64,000 nucleotides of DNA. It comes from Crocodylus rhombifer (Eukaryota > Chordata > Crocodylia > Crocodylidae). This document shows, piece by piece, positions 36,288 to 49,184 of the stretch. A program made the translations under genes and the position numbers. The notes below the pieces were generated by a model. The model ran no database searches. It saw only the letters and a program-made list of their open reading frames with translations, and had not been told where the DNA came from. The stretch covers positions 248,001 to 312,000 of the forward strand of contig JAVSML010024431.1 in the NCBI GenBank assembly GCA_038503035.1, written 5' to 3'. The first letter of the stretch is position 1. Every line of letters begins with the position of its first letter.

Positions 36288-39200
36288 TTTGGTTAAGAAA
36301 ATTATTTATAATTGACTCATTATATAAAATTAATTTAACAGTTATTAAATTATATATAATCATTGATTAACTCAACTATTTTGAACTGGTATATCCTGAA
36401 GTAAGATGCAGGAGGCTGTATTATATATTGGATTTATCTAAAAATATTCTTATTTGTTCATATATAACATGCAAACTGATTCTACTCATAAGAAAATAGA
36501 AAATTCTATTCTGCATTTGCAAAACTGTCAACTTTAAGAGTAATAAACTAATATTTCTCAAATTCAATTTATTTTTCAACTATATATGAGGATTGACTCA
36601 GACCCTTGTCTGAGATTTATAATATCAGCTGTGTTTGAGTTATGAAAGCACAAAAATGTCAGCTGTAGCACATGGAGAATATACATTTCCCATACTGCTA
36701 TAACTTAAATGCAGCTGAACTGATTTTGCTCAAGTTTTCCAAAAAATGGACCTTTGGGCTAAGACCAGGTACAGAAAATGTCAAGCAAAAATTTATTTGA
36801 GAAAGTTATAAGAAAATGAATAAGTGAGTTAGAATGGAAACCATCTAACTAACTTTTAACTCTAGTGTTCACAACAAACGAATGTTGTAACAGTTTTACT
36901 AATGTTTCAGAATAAAAAGGGCATACATATTATTTCTTGCACCACAACTCCATCCTGAGGTTGATGTCATGATCCTCAAGCACATTTCTTCCTATTATTT
37001 TATTTTCCTCCCCAATCAGGGCAATTTAGGATCATTTTGACATGCATAAATTCTTAACAGAGGGTAAGGGCCATGACCATAGGTCAATACAACTGGGTAA
37101 TTCCTTATACCTCATTTAAATTGTCTGGGCCAATAACAGTATTGAAATGGACTGGACTAAAATCTATAAGGATATTTAAATCCTTGCAGGGACTGATTAT
37201 AGTGAAATCTACAAATTTCCTCCTAGAAAAGGAAATAATGTCCCCAAAGCAGTATGCATAGATACAGAGGGCATAATATATTAGATGGCTCACTGAATGC
37301 AAAATTTTGACTGTCTAGACTACGCACAATATCATTAAGGCTCCCATCTTCAATGCAATCTGCTAATGTGGATCCCTACACCCATGCAGAGAACCATGGA
37401 CATCAACAGAGCTCTGCATGAGTGCAGGAAACTGTTTTGGTGTTTCACATAAAAGGCCTGGGTCCTTTGTTAGAACAGATTGCATCTTGTGAAAGATATA
37501 CATACCACGCTTACCAACAGATGACTGATAAGGATGTTAAATCAGGTGTGGTGTACTATATGTGAGTGTTAGGGAATATAAGGAGCTTTGATAGGTAGCA
37601 AAGGAAACTGTTTTCATTTGTGAGTAACGGTATCACCCCCAGTCCTGACAGTCTTTTACTAAGTCATTTAAATATTTATTGTAACCCAGCTCCAAGATGA
37701 GGGTCACTTTACCACCTGTGCAAGATAGCACAGTTCTTTACACTCACAGCCTTATAAAGATATAGTAAAGTCTAAAAATATGACAATTCTTGAATAAATG
37801 TCACATGAACAGCATGAAGTGAATTTACCCTGGCGGGCAGCAATCTTTATAAACTGCATGAAAAATGCTATATCTCTTAGAACAATAGCTTCACATGCTA
37901 AGGTATAACTTATCCAAATTCTTCGGGACTTGTAAAAATAAAGAAATCATGTTCAGTATGATTAAATTCACCTAAAAAGGAAAAAAAAAAAGAAGCAGTA
38001 AACAATCTGTAAAAGGACTGTACATTAAGACATTTTCACAACCTTATTCCAGCCTATTTATCTATCGTTGTTTATTCAACACATCATCTCTGAAATGATT
38101 TCTGTATTCTCCTAGTTCAGATTGGGCATTATATAGGATTACTGGCATTTTTCAGGCCATTTATTAGTTTTCTGACGATAAGAAAACACAAAGCAGTGAC
38201 TGATAGCCATCACAATGATAGAACAGTATGCGTGGGCTGGAGGAAAGGAGTCAAGCTGTGTAAAGGGTCTGAGAAAGGATGTAAGCACCAGGAGAGAGAG
38301 GTAGGAAAGAAACCAGCCTGACAAAGGAGGGAACAAAAAGGAAGCCTAGATACCCCTTTTGTGGTGATGACAATTTTACATATAACCCAAATATTTGAGG
38401 GATCAGAACAAAACTACCCAAATGAATAATCACCAAATGAATGTACAAATCAATTTCAACCTAGGACTCTTCCCACTATGTATATTAATGTTTACAAAGA
38501 TAGCCTGGCAGCTGGATGGAGACATTTTTCTCCTATTAAATATTTGTTCTCTGAAATACATTAATACTAGAGCTAAGCAAATAATGCATAGTAAGTAATT
38601 TATGCAGTGGAGGCAGCTTCCTTTCCTGTTTCCTAACTGTCTGTGAGCAGCTTATGGCTGTATTGAATTTGTTCAATCTATAAAATGATTTGACAAATAT
38701 TTTATAAATTCTAACTCTGTAAAGTATGGGCAGTAAATTCAGTACAAATATTTATATTCATTAGTTCAAAATTTACTTTTTACACTTATTCATTAATATT
38801 ATTTTAAAACTTTCTCTTTCCATTTCAATCCTGGCTGCACACTAATTTCTGGACTATCTAAATGAAACAGGGGTGCTTGTGCACCCAAATCACATTTGAT
38901 TATATTTTTTGAGAGAATGATTTCAGCAACCCTTTTTGCTTGGATTTGATATTTCCAATGCTTACATTTTATTTTTAAAGAAAGCTGCTAATCATGGTTG
39001 TAGAGACAATCTTGAAAATGTCACCCTACCCTGTTATAAAAATTCAAAAAGGTCAAAACCAGAAGGTAAAGAAAAAGAAGGCAGAACTGTATTATTTTTT
39101 AAGCATCTCATGACTTCTAAGCTGATCTCATGATCTGGCTACGGGGAGGAGTCGTGGGGAAGCATGACGCATGATATTGGATAGACTGCAGTCACTGCTA

Positions 39201-40917
39201 CATCTAATACTGAGGCAAAATGATTTTGTGTAAGCTAAACCATCTCTAGTTGGTATAGGAACAGTAGTCATTAAAAGCTTTATTTCTCAGCCATTTGCTT
39301 TAATATAACGTGTCCCAGAATGTTGAAAAGCAACGTGTTGGGCGTGAAGATCACAAACCAAAGACAATGGAAAATGAAAAAACTAAGGAACTCTGTACCA
39401 CACTGTACCAAGTCATTTATGAGAACAAAACTCTGACCTTTTGCCAAACAGCAGTTGTACAAGCTAAAACCGCTCTCAGTTACCTTATGCAACTGGCACT
39501 TAGACAGCAAAAGCTTCCAGCTCTTCTTGATATTGGCAGCAAGAGAGAGAGAGATGCTCTTTACCTAAGAAATTACTAGAATTACCTTACACCTACAAAC
39601 AGGGTTTTCATATGTATTGGCCATGCCTGTCTTCAGGTTGGACATAATTTTCTTGAACAGAAATATTTGTATCTAAGCATGATTATAGGGTCTGAGATTT
39701 GTGTCTGCTCTCCCGATTTGGTCCATGCTAACTAGAGTGCTGATAGACTAGTTGGATCATGCTTCCTAATTATGTTATTCTGATTAGGCTCTTGTTGTAG
39801 ATTCCAAGATGCAGAGCAACTGACAAATCATTTAAAGATCTATCTTTACGTTATATTTGGGGATCAGAAATCATTTTATTCCCATCCTTGGAAAGTAAGG
39901 ATCTAAGAGTATATTATCATTATCATCTAAGAATCTGCAGCAACATAGCTAGGCAACAACATTTAGCCAGCATTGCATTCATAATTTTAGACATTTCCAT
40001 AAAACGGCTGACACTGTGCACTATATCCCAAATTCACCTCTCCTATGCGATATGTATTCTGTGTTCTAAAACTTTAGATGGTGAGAAGTTTCCATTCCAT
40101 CCTGAACCAGGAATTGCCATTTTGAGTTTAGAAACAGCCCTCTGGATTGCAGACACCAACACTGTGTGGAGTAGGAATACTCTAGTACAAATTATTCCTA
40201 AATTATATATCAATATTATTTTAAAAAGTGAGAGTTTTGTAACTCAAACAACTCATGTTGTAGCCAAATCTCAGATTGAAATCCTTCAAAGTACCAAAAT
40301 GTTAACCGAGTATGAGTGGAGCTGGTACCACAGCTCCATTTTAGCTTACCACGTGTATTGGCATCAACACAACCATGAATTATAACCACACAGCTGTGAT
40401 GCAATGACAAGGGCCTGAAGAAATCATTACCAGTGCTCTTTATCTGAATCCTTCCCCCTCAATCCATGGAAGTGGCAAAAACATATTTTTAAACACAGCA
40501 TTTTTAAAAAAAAACCAGGAAGCACTTATGGAAATAACTGAGCAGGGCTCAGGGCACCTAAATGATCACTGTTCATTACAAGCCAAAGTAATGTTATCTG
40601 TTATAAAGGCCACTAAAATATGAGCAAAGCAAGGTTAAGACAGAAAAGCTAATCAGCCAATAGCTGAACTAAGGGGGAAGGATAAGCTTAATATGGAAAC
40701 AAAGTCTTGCTAAGTAAACAATGTTGCATTATTGTAGAACTAGAAAAATAGCAGCAGGTGCTAATACAGAATTTCTAGTAAAAAAGAAATGACTTGAATT
40801 TAACCTGTTTGTGCTTACTAAACAGTAAGGAAGTTGATTTAGGTTGGATGTTGGGGGAAAAAATGCTAGGAGTAAGGGGAGTGAAATGAGAGCAAGTTAC
40901 ACAGAGGTGTTATGAAC
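36288..40917. other. AT-rich, repeat-poor stretch; no gene seen
   Basis: Nearly 4.6 kb without a transposon that I can recognise, the longest such stretch in the window. The frame at 39888-40385 (165 codons, plus) is the longest but has no recognisable domain. A short GA run occurs near 39541. Repeat-poor AT-rich DNA of this kind can hold conserved regulatory elements, but nothing in the bases themselves shows it. Confidence 0.4.
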
Positions 40918-41020
40918 TCTACAGGTTTTTAAGAACAGGTTAGACAAGGGATATCAGGGATGGTCTAGGTATACCTGATCCTCTTCAGTGCAAAGGGATG
41001 AACTCAATGACATCTTGATG
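40918..41020 (+). mobile_element. Old CR1 3' fragment
   Basis: TTTTTAAGAACAGGTTAGACAAG followed by GATGGTCTAGGTAT and GGATGAACTCAATGACATC parallels the end of CR1 ORF2 and its tail (phe-lys-x-gln-leu-asp-lys, then the GATGACCT phrase). About 100 bp and quite diverged. Confidence 0.5.
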
Positions 41021-41394
41021 TACTTAATTAGTCAGCTTGCCCCAATTCGATTAGACAGCTGATGACTACACTGCTTCTGTTTTAGTAGGCAGCAGTGAGG
41101 CATGCTTGAGAAAGCTTCTGTTAGCTCGTATGGTGAGACGTGGCCCTTCAGCTGTTCTATTAAATCTGATTTAAGTAACAGAAAAATAGTTGAGCCAAGT
41201 GTGATGTTCTAGCTGTATAAGTGTGCATGAAATCAAACACTGACACAAGTCATGCCAAAATGACACACTTGGCTATCTAATGCTAGGAATGCAACTACCC
41301 GGTGATGGCAGTGTAAACTGTACTCATGTGCTGAGTACAGATTTACTGAACTGTTGAGCTATGATCCTTTGTTGTTTGAGATGCTGAGAGAGGT

Positions 41395-43612
41395 AAACAT
41401 AGATGGCAAGAGGTAAAATGGTACATCCTGGGCAGTAGTGAACATGAGATGATTGAGTTCAGGATCCTGAGGAAAGGAAGGATAGAGAGCAGCAGAGTAA
41501 GGACCCTGGACTTCGGAAAAGCAGACATCGATTCACTCAGGGAACTCATGGACAGGATCCCTTGGGAAGCCAGTCTGAGGGGGAGAGGAGTCTAGGGGAG
41601 CTGGGTGTATTTTAAAGAAGCCTTACTGAGAGTGCAGGAACAAACCATCCCAATGTGTAGGAAGACTAGCAAGTATGGCAGAAGACTAGCTTGGTCTAAC
41701 TTGGTCTTAGATCAAGTTACACTAAATAACAAAAAGGAAGCTTATAAGAAGTGGAAACTTGTACAAATAAATAGGGAAGAATATAAAGGCATTGCTTGGG
41801 CATACAGGAATATCCAAAGTGCAATTGGAGTTGCAGCTAGCAAGGGATGTGAATGGGTAACAAGAAGGGTTTCTACAAGTATGTCAGTAGCAAGAGGAGG
41901 ATCAGGGAAAGTGTGGGTCTCTTACTGAATGAGGGAGTCAACCTTGTAACAAAGAATGCAGAAAAGGCTGAAGTGCTTAATGCCTTGTTCACCTCAATCT
42001 TCACAGGCAAAGTTAGCTCCCAGACTACTGCACCGGGCAGCACAATTTTGGGAGGAAGTGAGCAGCACTCAGTGGTGAAAGAACAGGTTAGGCATGGGAT
42101 GCACCCAAGGGTGCTGAGGAAGTTGGGTGATGTAACTGCAGAGCCATTAGCCCATAATCTTGGAAAACTCATGGTGATCAGGAGAGGTCCTGGATGACTG
42201 GAAAAGGGCAAACACAGTGCCCATATTTAAGAAAGGGAAAAAGGAGGATCCAAGGAACTACAGACGAGTCAGACTCACCTCAATCCCTGGAAAAATAATG
42301 GAGCAGGTCCTCAAGGAATCCATTTCTAAGCACTGGGAGGAGAAGGTGATTAGGAACAGTCAGCATGGATTCACCAACGGCAAGTCATGCCTGACCAACC
42401 TGATTGGCTTCTATGATGAGGTGACTAGCTCTGTGGATGTAGGGAGACTGGTGGATTGGTGTACCTTGATTTTAGCAAGGCTTTTGATACAGTCTCCCAC
42501 AACAGTCTCCCAGGCAAGCTAAGGAAGTACGGGCTGGATGAATGGACTGGAAGGTGCAGAGAAAACTGGCTGGAGCATCGGGCTCAGAAAGTAGTAATCA
42601 GCGGCTCGATGTCTTGTTGGCAGCTGGTATCAAGTAGATTGCCCTTAGGGGTTGGTTCAGGAGTCGGTTTTGTTCAGTGTCTTTATCAATGACCTGGAAG
42701 ATGGCATAGAGCGCACCCTCAGCAAGTTTGCAGATGACACCAAGCTGGGAGGGGAGTAGTAGATATGCTGGAGGGTAGGGCTAGGATTCAGAGTGACTTA
42801 GGTAAATTGGTGGATTGGGCCAAAAGGAATATCATGAGGTTAAAAAAAAATGTGGAAAGTCCTGCACTTAGGACAGAACAATCCCATGTACCAGTACAGG
42901 CTGGGGGCTGACTGGCTGGCCAGTAGTTCTGCAGAAAAAGACCTGGGGGTTATACTCAACAATTAACTGAATATAAGCCAGCAGTGTGCTCTTGTTGCCA
43001 AGAAAGCTAATGGCATAATAGGCTGCATTGGAAGGTGCATTATCAGTTGGTCAAGGGAAGTGATAATTCCCCTCTATTCAGCAGTGGTGAGGCCACATCT
43101 GAAGTACTGTATTCATTTTTGGTCCCCTCACTACTGAAAGGATGTGGACTAATTGGAGAGAGTCCAGCAAAGGGTAACAAAAATGGTGAGGGAACTGGGA
43201 GGCATGCAGTATGAGGAAAGACTGAGGGAAATGGGCATATTTAGTCTAGAGAAAAGGAGACTGAGAGGGGACATAATAGAAGCCTCCAACTACTTGAAGT
43301 GGGGTTTGAAAAAAGATGGAGCTAGACTGTTCTCAGTGGTGGCAGGTGACAGAACAAGGAGCAATGGATTCAAGTTGCAGCAAGGCAAGTTTAGGTTAGA
43401 TATTAGGAAGAATTGTCTAACTAGGAGGGTAAAACACTGGAAAAGGTTACCCAAAGAAGTGCCAGAAGCTCCATTCTTAGAGGTTTTCAAAATCCAACTA
43501 GACAAAGCTTTGGCTGGGATGATCTAGTTGGGAATGGTCCTGCGTTGAGCAGGGGGCTGGAGTAGATGACCTCCTGAGGTCCCTTCCAACCCTAATTTTC
43601 TATGATTCTATG
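41395..43612 (+). mobile_element. CR1 LINE, 5'-truncated, same subfamily as 7-9 kb copy
   Basis: Plus-strand frames in order: [20 protein letters not shown] and [20 protein letters not shown] (41440-41600), YFKEALLRVQEQTIPMCRKT (41605-41928), the linker GFYKYVSSKRRIRESVG (41853-42197), RT fingers [20 protein letters not shown] (42217-42522), [20 protein letters not shown] (42456-42692), the catalytic box FADDTKLG intact (GATGAC at 42733-42738), then the C-terminus [20 protein letters not shown] (43153-43527). At least four frameshifts interrupt it. The 3' end is GAGGTCCCTTCCAACCCTAA then TTCTATGATTCTATG, ending at 43612. Endonuclease N-terminus and ORF1 are absent. Confidence 0.93.
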
Positions 43613-44986
43613 CCTGCACCTGCCTATGGTTTAGACATGTAGTGTTGCTTCAGAAAACAGTCACATGATCATCACATAATCCTTTTTAAGTAATTGGATT
43701 GCAGCAGGAATTTTTTTTAAACTTCTCTTGGAGGCTTTATTGAAATCATCATATTGTAACCATGAAATTATTGTTGTTTCAATGCATTCTCCAACATCAT
43801 GAATAATATCCAAAATTAACTTGTTAATTTATCTTTATTGCAGGAGCATGCATATCATGGCTTTTAAAAATTGCATTTCTCCTTCATTTCTGTGGTTTTG
43901 CTAAGATAGCAACACATTTCAGAGGAAATTAAATTTCAGAGGAAACTTTACACAGCATGGATAACATTTCAGAAGCATCTGAAATCCCATTTTTAAAGTA
44001 ATTTTGGCCCAATTGATTTCAGTGAGAACTAGACACCTAAATACCTTTAAGAATCTGAAAGCTCAAGATACTTTTAAGAATCTGAACGGATTTAGGCATT
44101 TTAATGGTTTATCCAACGTGCACCAAAGACAAATTTCTATGTATTTAGTTGAAGCAGTTGGTGACACCTTGTCAATAAAGTCAGAGGTCTCAGAACTCCT
44201 TATCCAAATCACTTGGATCTGTATAACCAGCCTTGAAATCTCAAGAGGATTTAAGTACTTCTTGCTTCTTTGAGTACTTGTTGCTTTCAGACTGACTGGA
44301 AATACTGCATTTCCTGCTTTCTTTTGATATTTAAAGCTGATGTGCGCAAAACATAGTTGAATATAAAGGAGGAAACAAATCTGTACTTACAGAAATAGGA
44401 TAAATTCAGAGGTCTTTTTCAGTTTTCATTTTATGGATCCCTATAGATTAGGGCACATGCAAAATAGGCCACTAATTTCATGGACACATGCAGGGCCTAT
44501 CACAGGGGCAGCCAGGAGGGCCATTTGGCCTGGGCCTCTCATTCATGGAGGGCCTCAAATTTAGACTTTTGACGTTATCTTCAAATGAGGTTATATATAC
44601 AGACACAGAGACACACTGACAGGATTGAAAGAGGAAGACGTTCATCATACAACTTTAAAAGTTGTGTCCCATTACTGGGCCATACCACCTGTAGTGCACT
44701 ATGAATTAATATTTTTTTAATATACCAGGAGCCTCAAAAACTGGAAGTGGTCCAGGCCTCTCTTGACCTCTGAGAGGGCCTGGACACAGGTACATGTTAA
44801 TCTCTCTTGGCCTGATTCTGCAATGCTTATTCACATCAAGTAAATAATGACTGATCTCAATTTGAATATGTACAGGTTGACTTAAAAAGAATAAGAGTTG
44901 CAGAACTGAAATGAAAATGGTACATAAAATGTAATGGAGTGAGGTTGCTCTAACAGCTAACAATTAGAGCCAGATTTCTCTCACTT
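43613..44986. other. No gene; possible repeat remnant near 44.5 kb
   Basis: Mostly AT-rich unique sequence. Between about 44490 and 44790 paired phrases (GGCCTGGGCCTCTC and CCAGGCCTCTCTTGACCTCT with GAGAGGGCCTGG) suggest a decayed inverted-repeat element, but no ends could be placed. Confidence 0.35.
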
Positions 44987-46062
44987 GGGCTAAGCACAGA
45001 CATTCAGGGATGTTGGGGAAGTTTAGATTGCATTAAATATGGCCACCAAATCTAACTTAGTTCACTGGGTGTGGACCCTACACTTAGATCTTTAGTTAGG
45101 TGGATATAAGTGTGAGTCAAAAATGGCCAACCTAATGTAAGTTAACTGTATCTCGGAGATCATCTAACTTAGATCAGATCTGGTGAGAATGATCTAACTG
45201 AACTTCTGTACAATTCCCAGTGCAGCCCCAGGGCTGGGAAAGCCTAGCTGCTGGTCCCAGCCCCATGACTGTACTTTTCCTATCCACCACAGCATCCTTT
45301 GCCCCACCCCCAGATGAACAATCTCCCTCTGCAGATTAGCCACCCTGCCTTTGCAGAGCCTGCGAAATCCACCATCCCAGAAGGCACTCCTGGAGCTGGT
45401 TTTACCAGTGTTCACTGGTGCCAGGAGCCAATGGAAGTAAGTCAGGGTTGAGGGAGTAGCAGTTGGTATCAGGCAGGGGTTGGTTCACTGGAGGGGTGGA
45501 GTTTCATTTTGGGGTGGGTCAGGTCAAGAGGCTAAAAATAGCTGCTGGTCTTGGGGGAGAGTTCCCCCCATTTCCAACCCCCCCGAGGAGCTGCCAACCC
45601 CCCCCGATCCACCTACCCCCTCTTTCCACCCCAACTTACTTCCATCAAGGTCCCAGGATTGGCAAACACCAGGAAACCTGGCCCTGGGAGCAGTTTGCAG
45701 GATCAGAAGAAGTTTGATGACATTGGGTAGGGCTGGGGCGGGGTGGGGGGTGGCAGGATTAGACAGCCTCTCTGATCCTGTCAACTCCACCTGATGCCCA
45801 AGCCCCCCCCAGGACCCCACTAGCCCCCCTGATCCCACAAAACCCTCCAACCCCCGCACAGACCTTGCTTGTCTTCCTGATCCCCCTAATCCCTTCCCAC
45901 AGATACTACTTGCTCTGCCAACCCACCCAGCCCTCCCCAACAGACTTCCCCCGGCCCCCAATCTCCCACTAGCCCTTCCTCTTCTCAATATACCTTGGAT
46001 TGGGTGGCTATTTTAACATGATCTAACTTCCACATAACCTCCCCAAATGTCTATACATACCC
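44987..46062. mobile_element. 1.08 kb DNA transposon with long terminal inverted repeats
   Basis: The left edge GGGCTAAGCACAGACATTC followed by GGGGAAGTTTAGATTGC and ATGGCCACC matches the reverse complement of the right edge (GGGTATGTATAGACATTTGG, GTGGAAGTTAGATCATG, ATAGCCACC) over about 60 positions with small gaps. Inside the left arm, words of the type GATCTAACTTAG recur. The centre (45400-45960) is GC-rich with C runs and carries only chance frames. No transposase. The 3-bp duplication is not clear (CTT versus TTG). Terminus type resembles the other GGG..TATAGACAT elements here. Confidence 0.6.
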
Positions 46063-46129
46063 TTGAACTCAAAACAGGGTAAAATTCTCAGAATATTAGC
46101 AGGCTCTGTCCTACCCTGCAAGCTGCTGA

Positions 46130-46228
46130 GTGCTATTGCTTTCAGGGTTTGGATTCCCTCAGAGGAAAGAATTGAATCCATGTCTCCTATTTCCTGGCTG
46201 AGTGATCTAACCAGCAAAGCAGCTTAGA
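46130..46228 (-). repeat. tRNA-derived SINE head
   Basis: On the minus strand: GCTTTGCTGGTTAGATCACTC ... CAGGAAATAGGAGACATGG ATTCAATTC. This follows the reptile tRNA-SINE pattern (GTGGTTAGAGCA...GGAGTCAGGAGACCTGGGTTC), with recognisable box A and box B-like regions. It ends where the palindromic element at 46217 starts. Too diverged to be a tRNA gene. Confidence 0.5.
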
Positions 46229-46553
46229 GATGTTTAACCCCCCCCCACACACACACACACACACTGTACCAGAAGAAGCAGTGCATTAGTTGGACTCAGC
46301 TCCATAGTATCTGTATAGATTGGGTGCTTCGGAGGGGTTTTTGGGCACTTTTATGTGATTCAATCAGCTATTGGATAAAAGTGCCAAAAAAGCCTCACTA
46401 AAGCACCCAATCTAAACACACACATTGGGTCAGCTGGGTCCAACTAACGCGCTGCCTCTTCCGGGCCTGTGCTGGGCTCAGTGCAGGACACACAGAGTTT
46501 AAAGTAAAGCACTGTTTTACGGGGGAAGGGGGGTTAACATCTGTAAGCAGCCC
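46217..46553. mobile_element. Foldback MITE, 337 bp, almost fully palindromic
   Basis: Outer ends AAGCAGCTTAGAGATGTTTA and, in reverse, GGGCTGCTTACAGATGTTAA. Inner arms match again over nearly 100 bases: GCATTAGTTGGACTCAGCT / GCGTTAGTTGGACCCAGCT, GATTGGGTGCTT / GATTGGGTGCTT, GGCACTTTTAT / GGCACTTTTAT, meeting near 46368 around ATTCAATCAGCTATTGG. The left arm is lengthened by a run of 9 C and a (CA)10 microsatellite (46238-46265). Non-coding; the RNA or single strand would form one long hairpin. Confidence 0.75.
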
Positions 46554-49184
46554 ATACACCATTGTATGGTTTCTGAGTGAAAGAGACTACCTCACTTAAT
46601 CATACTAGCTTCAATTACATCCTTATTTCAAGTGACCAATTCCTTAGTCCAAGGCCAATGGTTTAACATTTAATTGATGAATGCGTACATTTTTAGAACT
46701 TTTACCTAAATAAATGTAGATTAAATTTTATAGCATATTCCTGTTTATGGATATACTCTTAAGAGAAAAAAAGCAAGACCCTAATCCCATATGGTATCAT
46801 TTGAAAAACTAAAAGTAACAGAGCTGAAAATTTGCAGAATACGTCACATGTGAGTCTAAGTGCCCTTTTCCTATGCCCATTAGACCTTTCAGAAATAGCT
46901 GAGATGTGTCACCCCTTGACCCAAAACTTTATATCTGCAAAATGCTGCAACATTTGACCTTCCATTTTGAACGATAGAGACAAAATATTTCTTAGGTCAC
47001 TGGTACATCTTGTTCTGAAATTTAATCTCACTGATTTTGGTAAATTCTAAAACGCTGAATTTAAATGGATATTTGTTTGTTTTTTAAATGTCCTTTGAAT
47101 ATGGTACTGGAAACTAGAAATATAGAACTAGATATTGTGAGTAGGTATACACTGCAATCTTGTCAGCATTATCATCCTGCTCAAAAAAGAAAGATGTGGG
47201 ACACATGAAGTGAGGCTATGACCATAATGAACTTCTTCTGTAATGATCAGGAAAGGTGGCGGCTTCCAGGGAAGAGGGAACGCTGCACTCTACAGCAAGA
47301 CTTTGCCCCAATTCCATTTACAAGAGCTTTCCAGCCACAGAGCTCCCAAGCCTCTAGTCTACTGCTTCCTGGTGCTTTAGTTGAAGAACTACCATAAACT
47401 GTAATATTCACTGGCAGGTCTCAGTGCTATACCGTCCGTTCTAGCTTCTTAACCAACTGCAATGGGAAAAAGGACACACCTATCAGCTTTTGGAGTCAGC
47501 ACTATAGCCAGTGCTATAGCAATGAAGTTTGGTGCCCAGGGAAATCCTACAGCAGCAGCCCACTCTCACCCTCCACACAGATTGAGGGGTTAACCCCCCC
47601 CCCCCCCCGCTTGCCCGGGAGTCCACACAACAGCAGGAGCCACCCTTTCCCCATCCCCGTTCCCCCCCAAATGAACCACTCATGGCTCCATCCCATGCTC
47701 CACCTCAGCTAGGCAGTGCCTGTTGGTGCCCCTTTGCTTCAGCACCCGAAGCAGTCTCTCCACTTGCCCCCCACCCCCCCTTGCTACGGTATTGACTATA
47801 GCTACTTTTCTATTTTTGCTTCCTCACCTTTGAGAACCAGGAGAAAGACTGGAGCTATTACTACTTCTGTAGTGGTCAGAAACCCTAGCCAGCCCTTAAC
47901 TCTGATTTTTTAACTGTGGGTAACGTACAGATTAAAACAGAAGGGAGAAAGACAAAGAGAGAAAGAGAGAGAGAGAACTTCTACAACTTTGTCAAAGATG
48001 CAATTCACCTACTAGTCAGCCTTCATCTTGTAATGTGTATTACATATTCTGCTTATTATACTAACCTTTCCAATACTTTTTTATAATTTTGCACTGATAT
48101 GGACTAAATGTTGGTTTAACGCTAATGTAATATCCAGCAAGGTGCAACTTGAGAAGCCACCTGAGAGAAAGCACAAAGCTTTAAAAATCTAACAACTGGA
48201 AAATGGAAGATGGCATCTTGGCCAAGTAGAGGCAGAAGTTAATTGCTCATTATTGAGAGGTGAGAGATGAGGCAAAGATGGGCTATAAAAGTGAAGACAA
48301 GCAGTTTTCTTAATATGATAGATTGAAGTATGTGGGGCTAATAGAAGGGTGCAGAGAAAGGAGTCTAGATTAACCCTGCTTATTTGGGCAGAACCATTCT
48401 ACCTTGTCCCTTGTACTTTGGAAACATATACTAAATGTACCAATATAAATTAACTCCTCTTCTTTTCTCTCTCCTTTGAGGGACTCCCAAACTTTGTCTT
48501 TTTGTATCATAGTATAAGCAAGACCATAACTGAACAATAAAGAATTTGTGCAAGTTAGAGAGACACTATCCAGACTGCAAACCCTTCAGAACAAGTTCAT
48601 GTTTACAGAGCTGCCTCTATGTAGCTTGTTTTTCAGCAGATTAGACACAAGTGTTTTCATAACCTAAACTTGCTCTGTCCTCCATAGTTTTAAGAGTGCT
48701 GCTGCTTCAGATAAAACATAAAATATAATGATCGCTGGGAACAGAACACATCGGTTGGCAGATTCTAGACTACACACATGCTCACTCCCAGACATTAAAT
48801 ACTGACTTTTATAATCAGTGAATAGCATGTCTCCCTCAGCATCTGATGGTATATGACAAATTACATATTGGTTTGTGGGTTTTTTTAAAAAAGCAAGCTA
48901 GAAAAACATATGATCTAAATATTGAATCCAGCTTTCAGCTGTTCTCAGTAAAAAATAATTTCAGTACAATAAGTCTATTTTTACACTCTGTATATGAATC
49001 TAGCTCACATATTTCTAATTATTGGTATCTGTTATCTGCCTACAGAATTTGATGGCCTCCTTGTTAGGCACTATTCAACAGTTTGCCCCCAAGGCTGTCT
49101 CCTACTCTGTGTTTGGACAGTGCCTAACAGAAGGAATTTATAATCCAAGGTCTCCATTCTGCAGTCTAGTGCACATGTCCAGCT
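46554..49184. other. No gene seen; simple-sequence tracts
   Basis: Holds a 15-base C run (47594-47608) in a GC-richer patch and a GA-rich tract (47940-47976). Remaining sequence is AT-rich and unique-looking. Confidence 0.45.

Noticed and set aside
39888..40385. 165-codon plus-strand open frame
   Set aside because: Long for its AT-rich surroundings, but no domain, membrane segment or family is recognisable and there are no convincing splice signals. Isolated frames of this size are expected by chance in 64 kb over six frames.
45463..45988. Frames up to 154 codons on both strands
   Set aside because: They lie in the C-run-rich core of a transposon and show repeated Pro or Gly; no domain.
46130..46228. 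Possible tRNA gene
   Set aside because: tRNA-like box A and box B are diverged and no cloverleaf can be completed; a tRNA-derived SINE head fits better.
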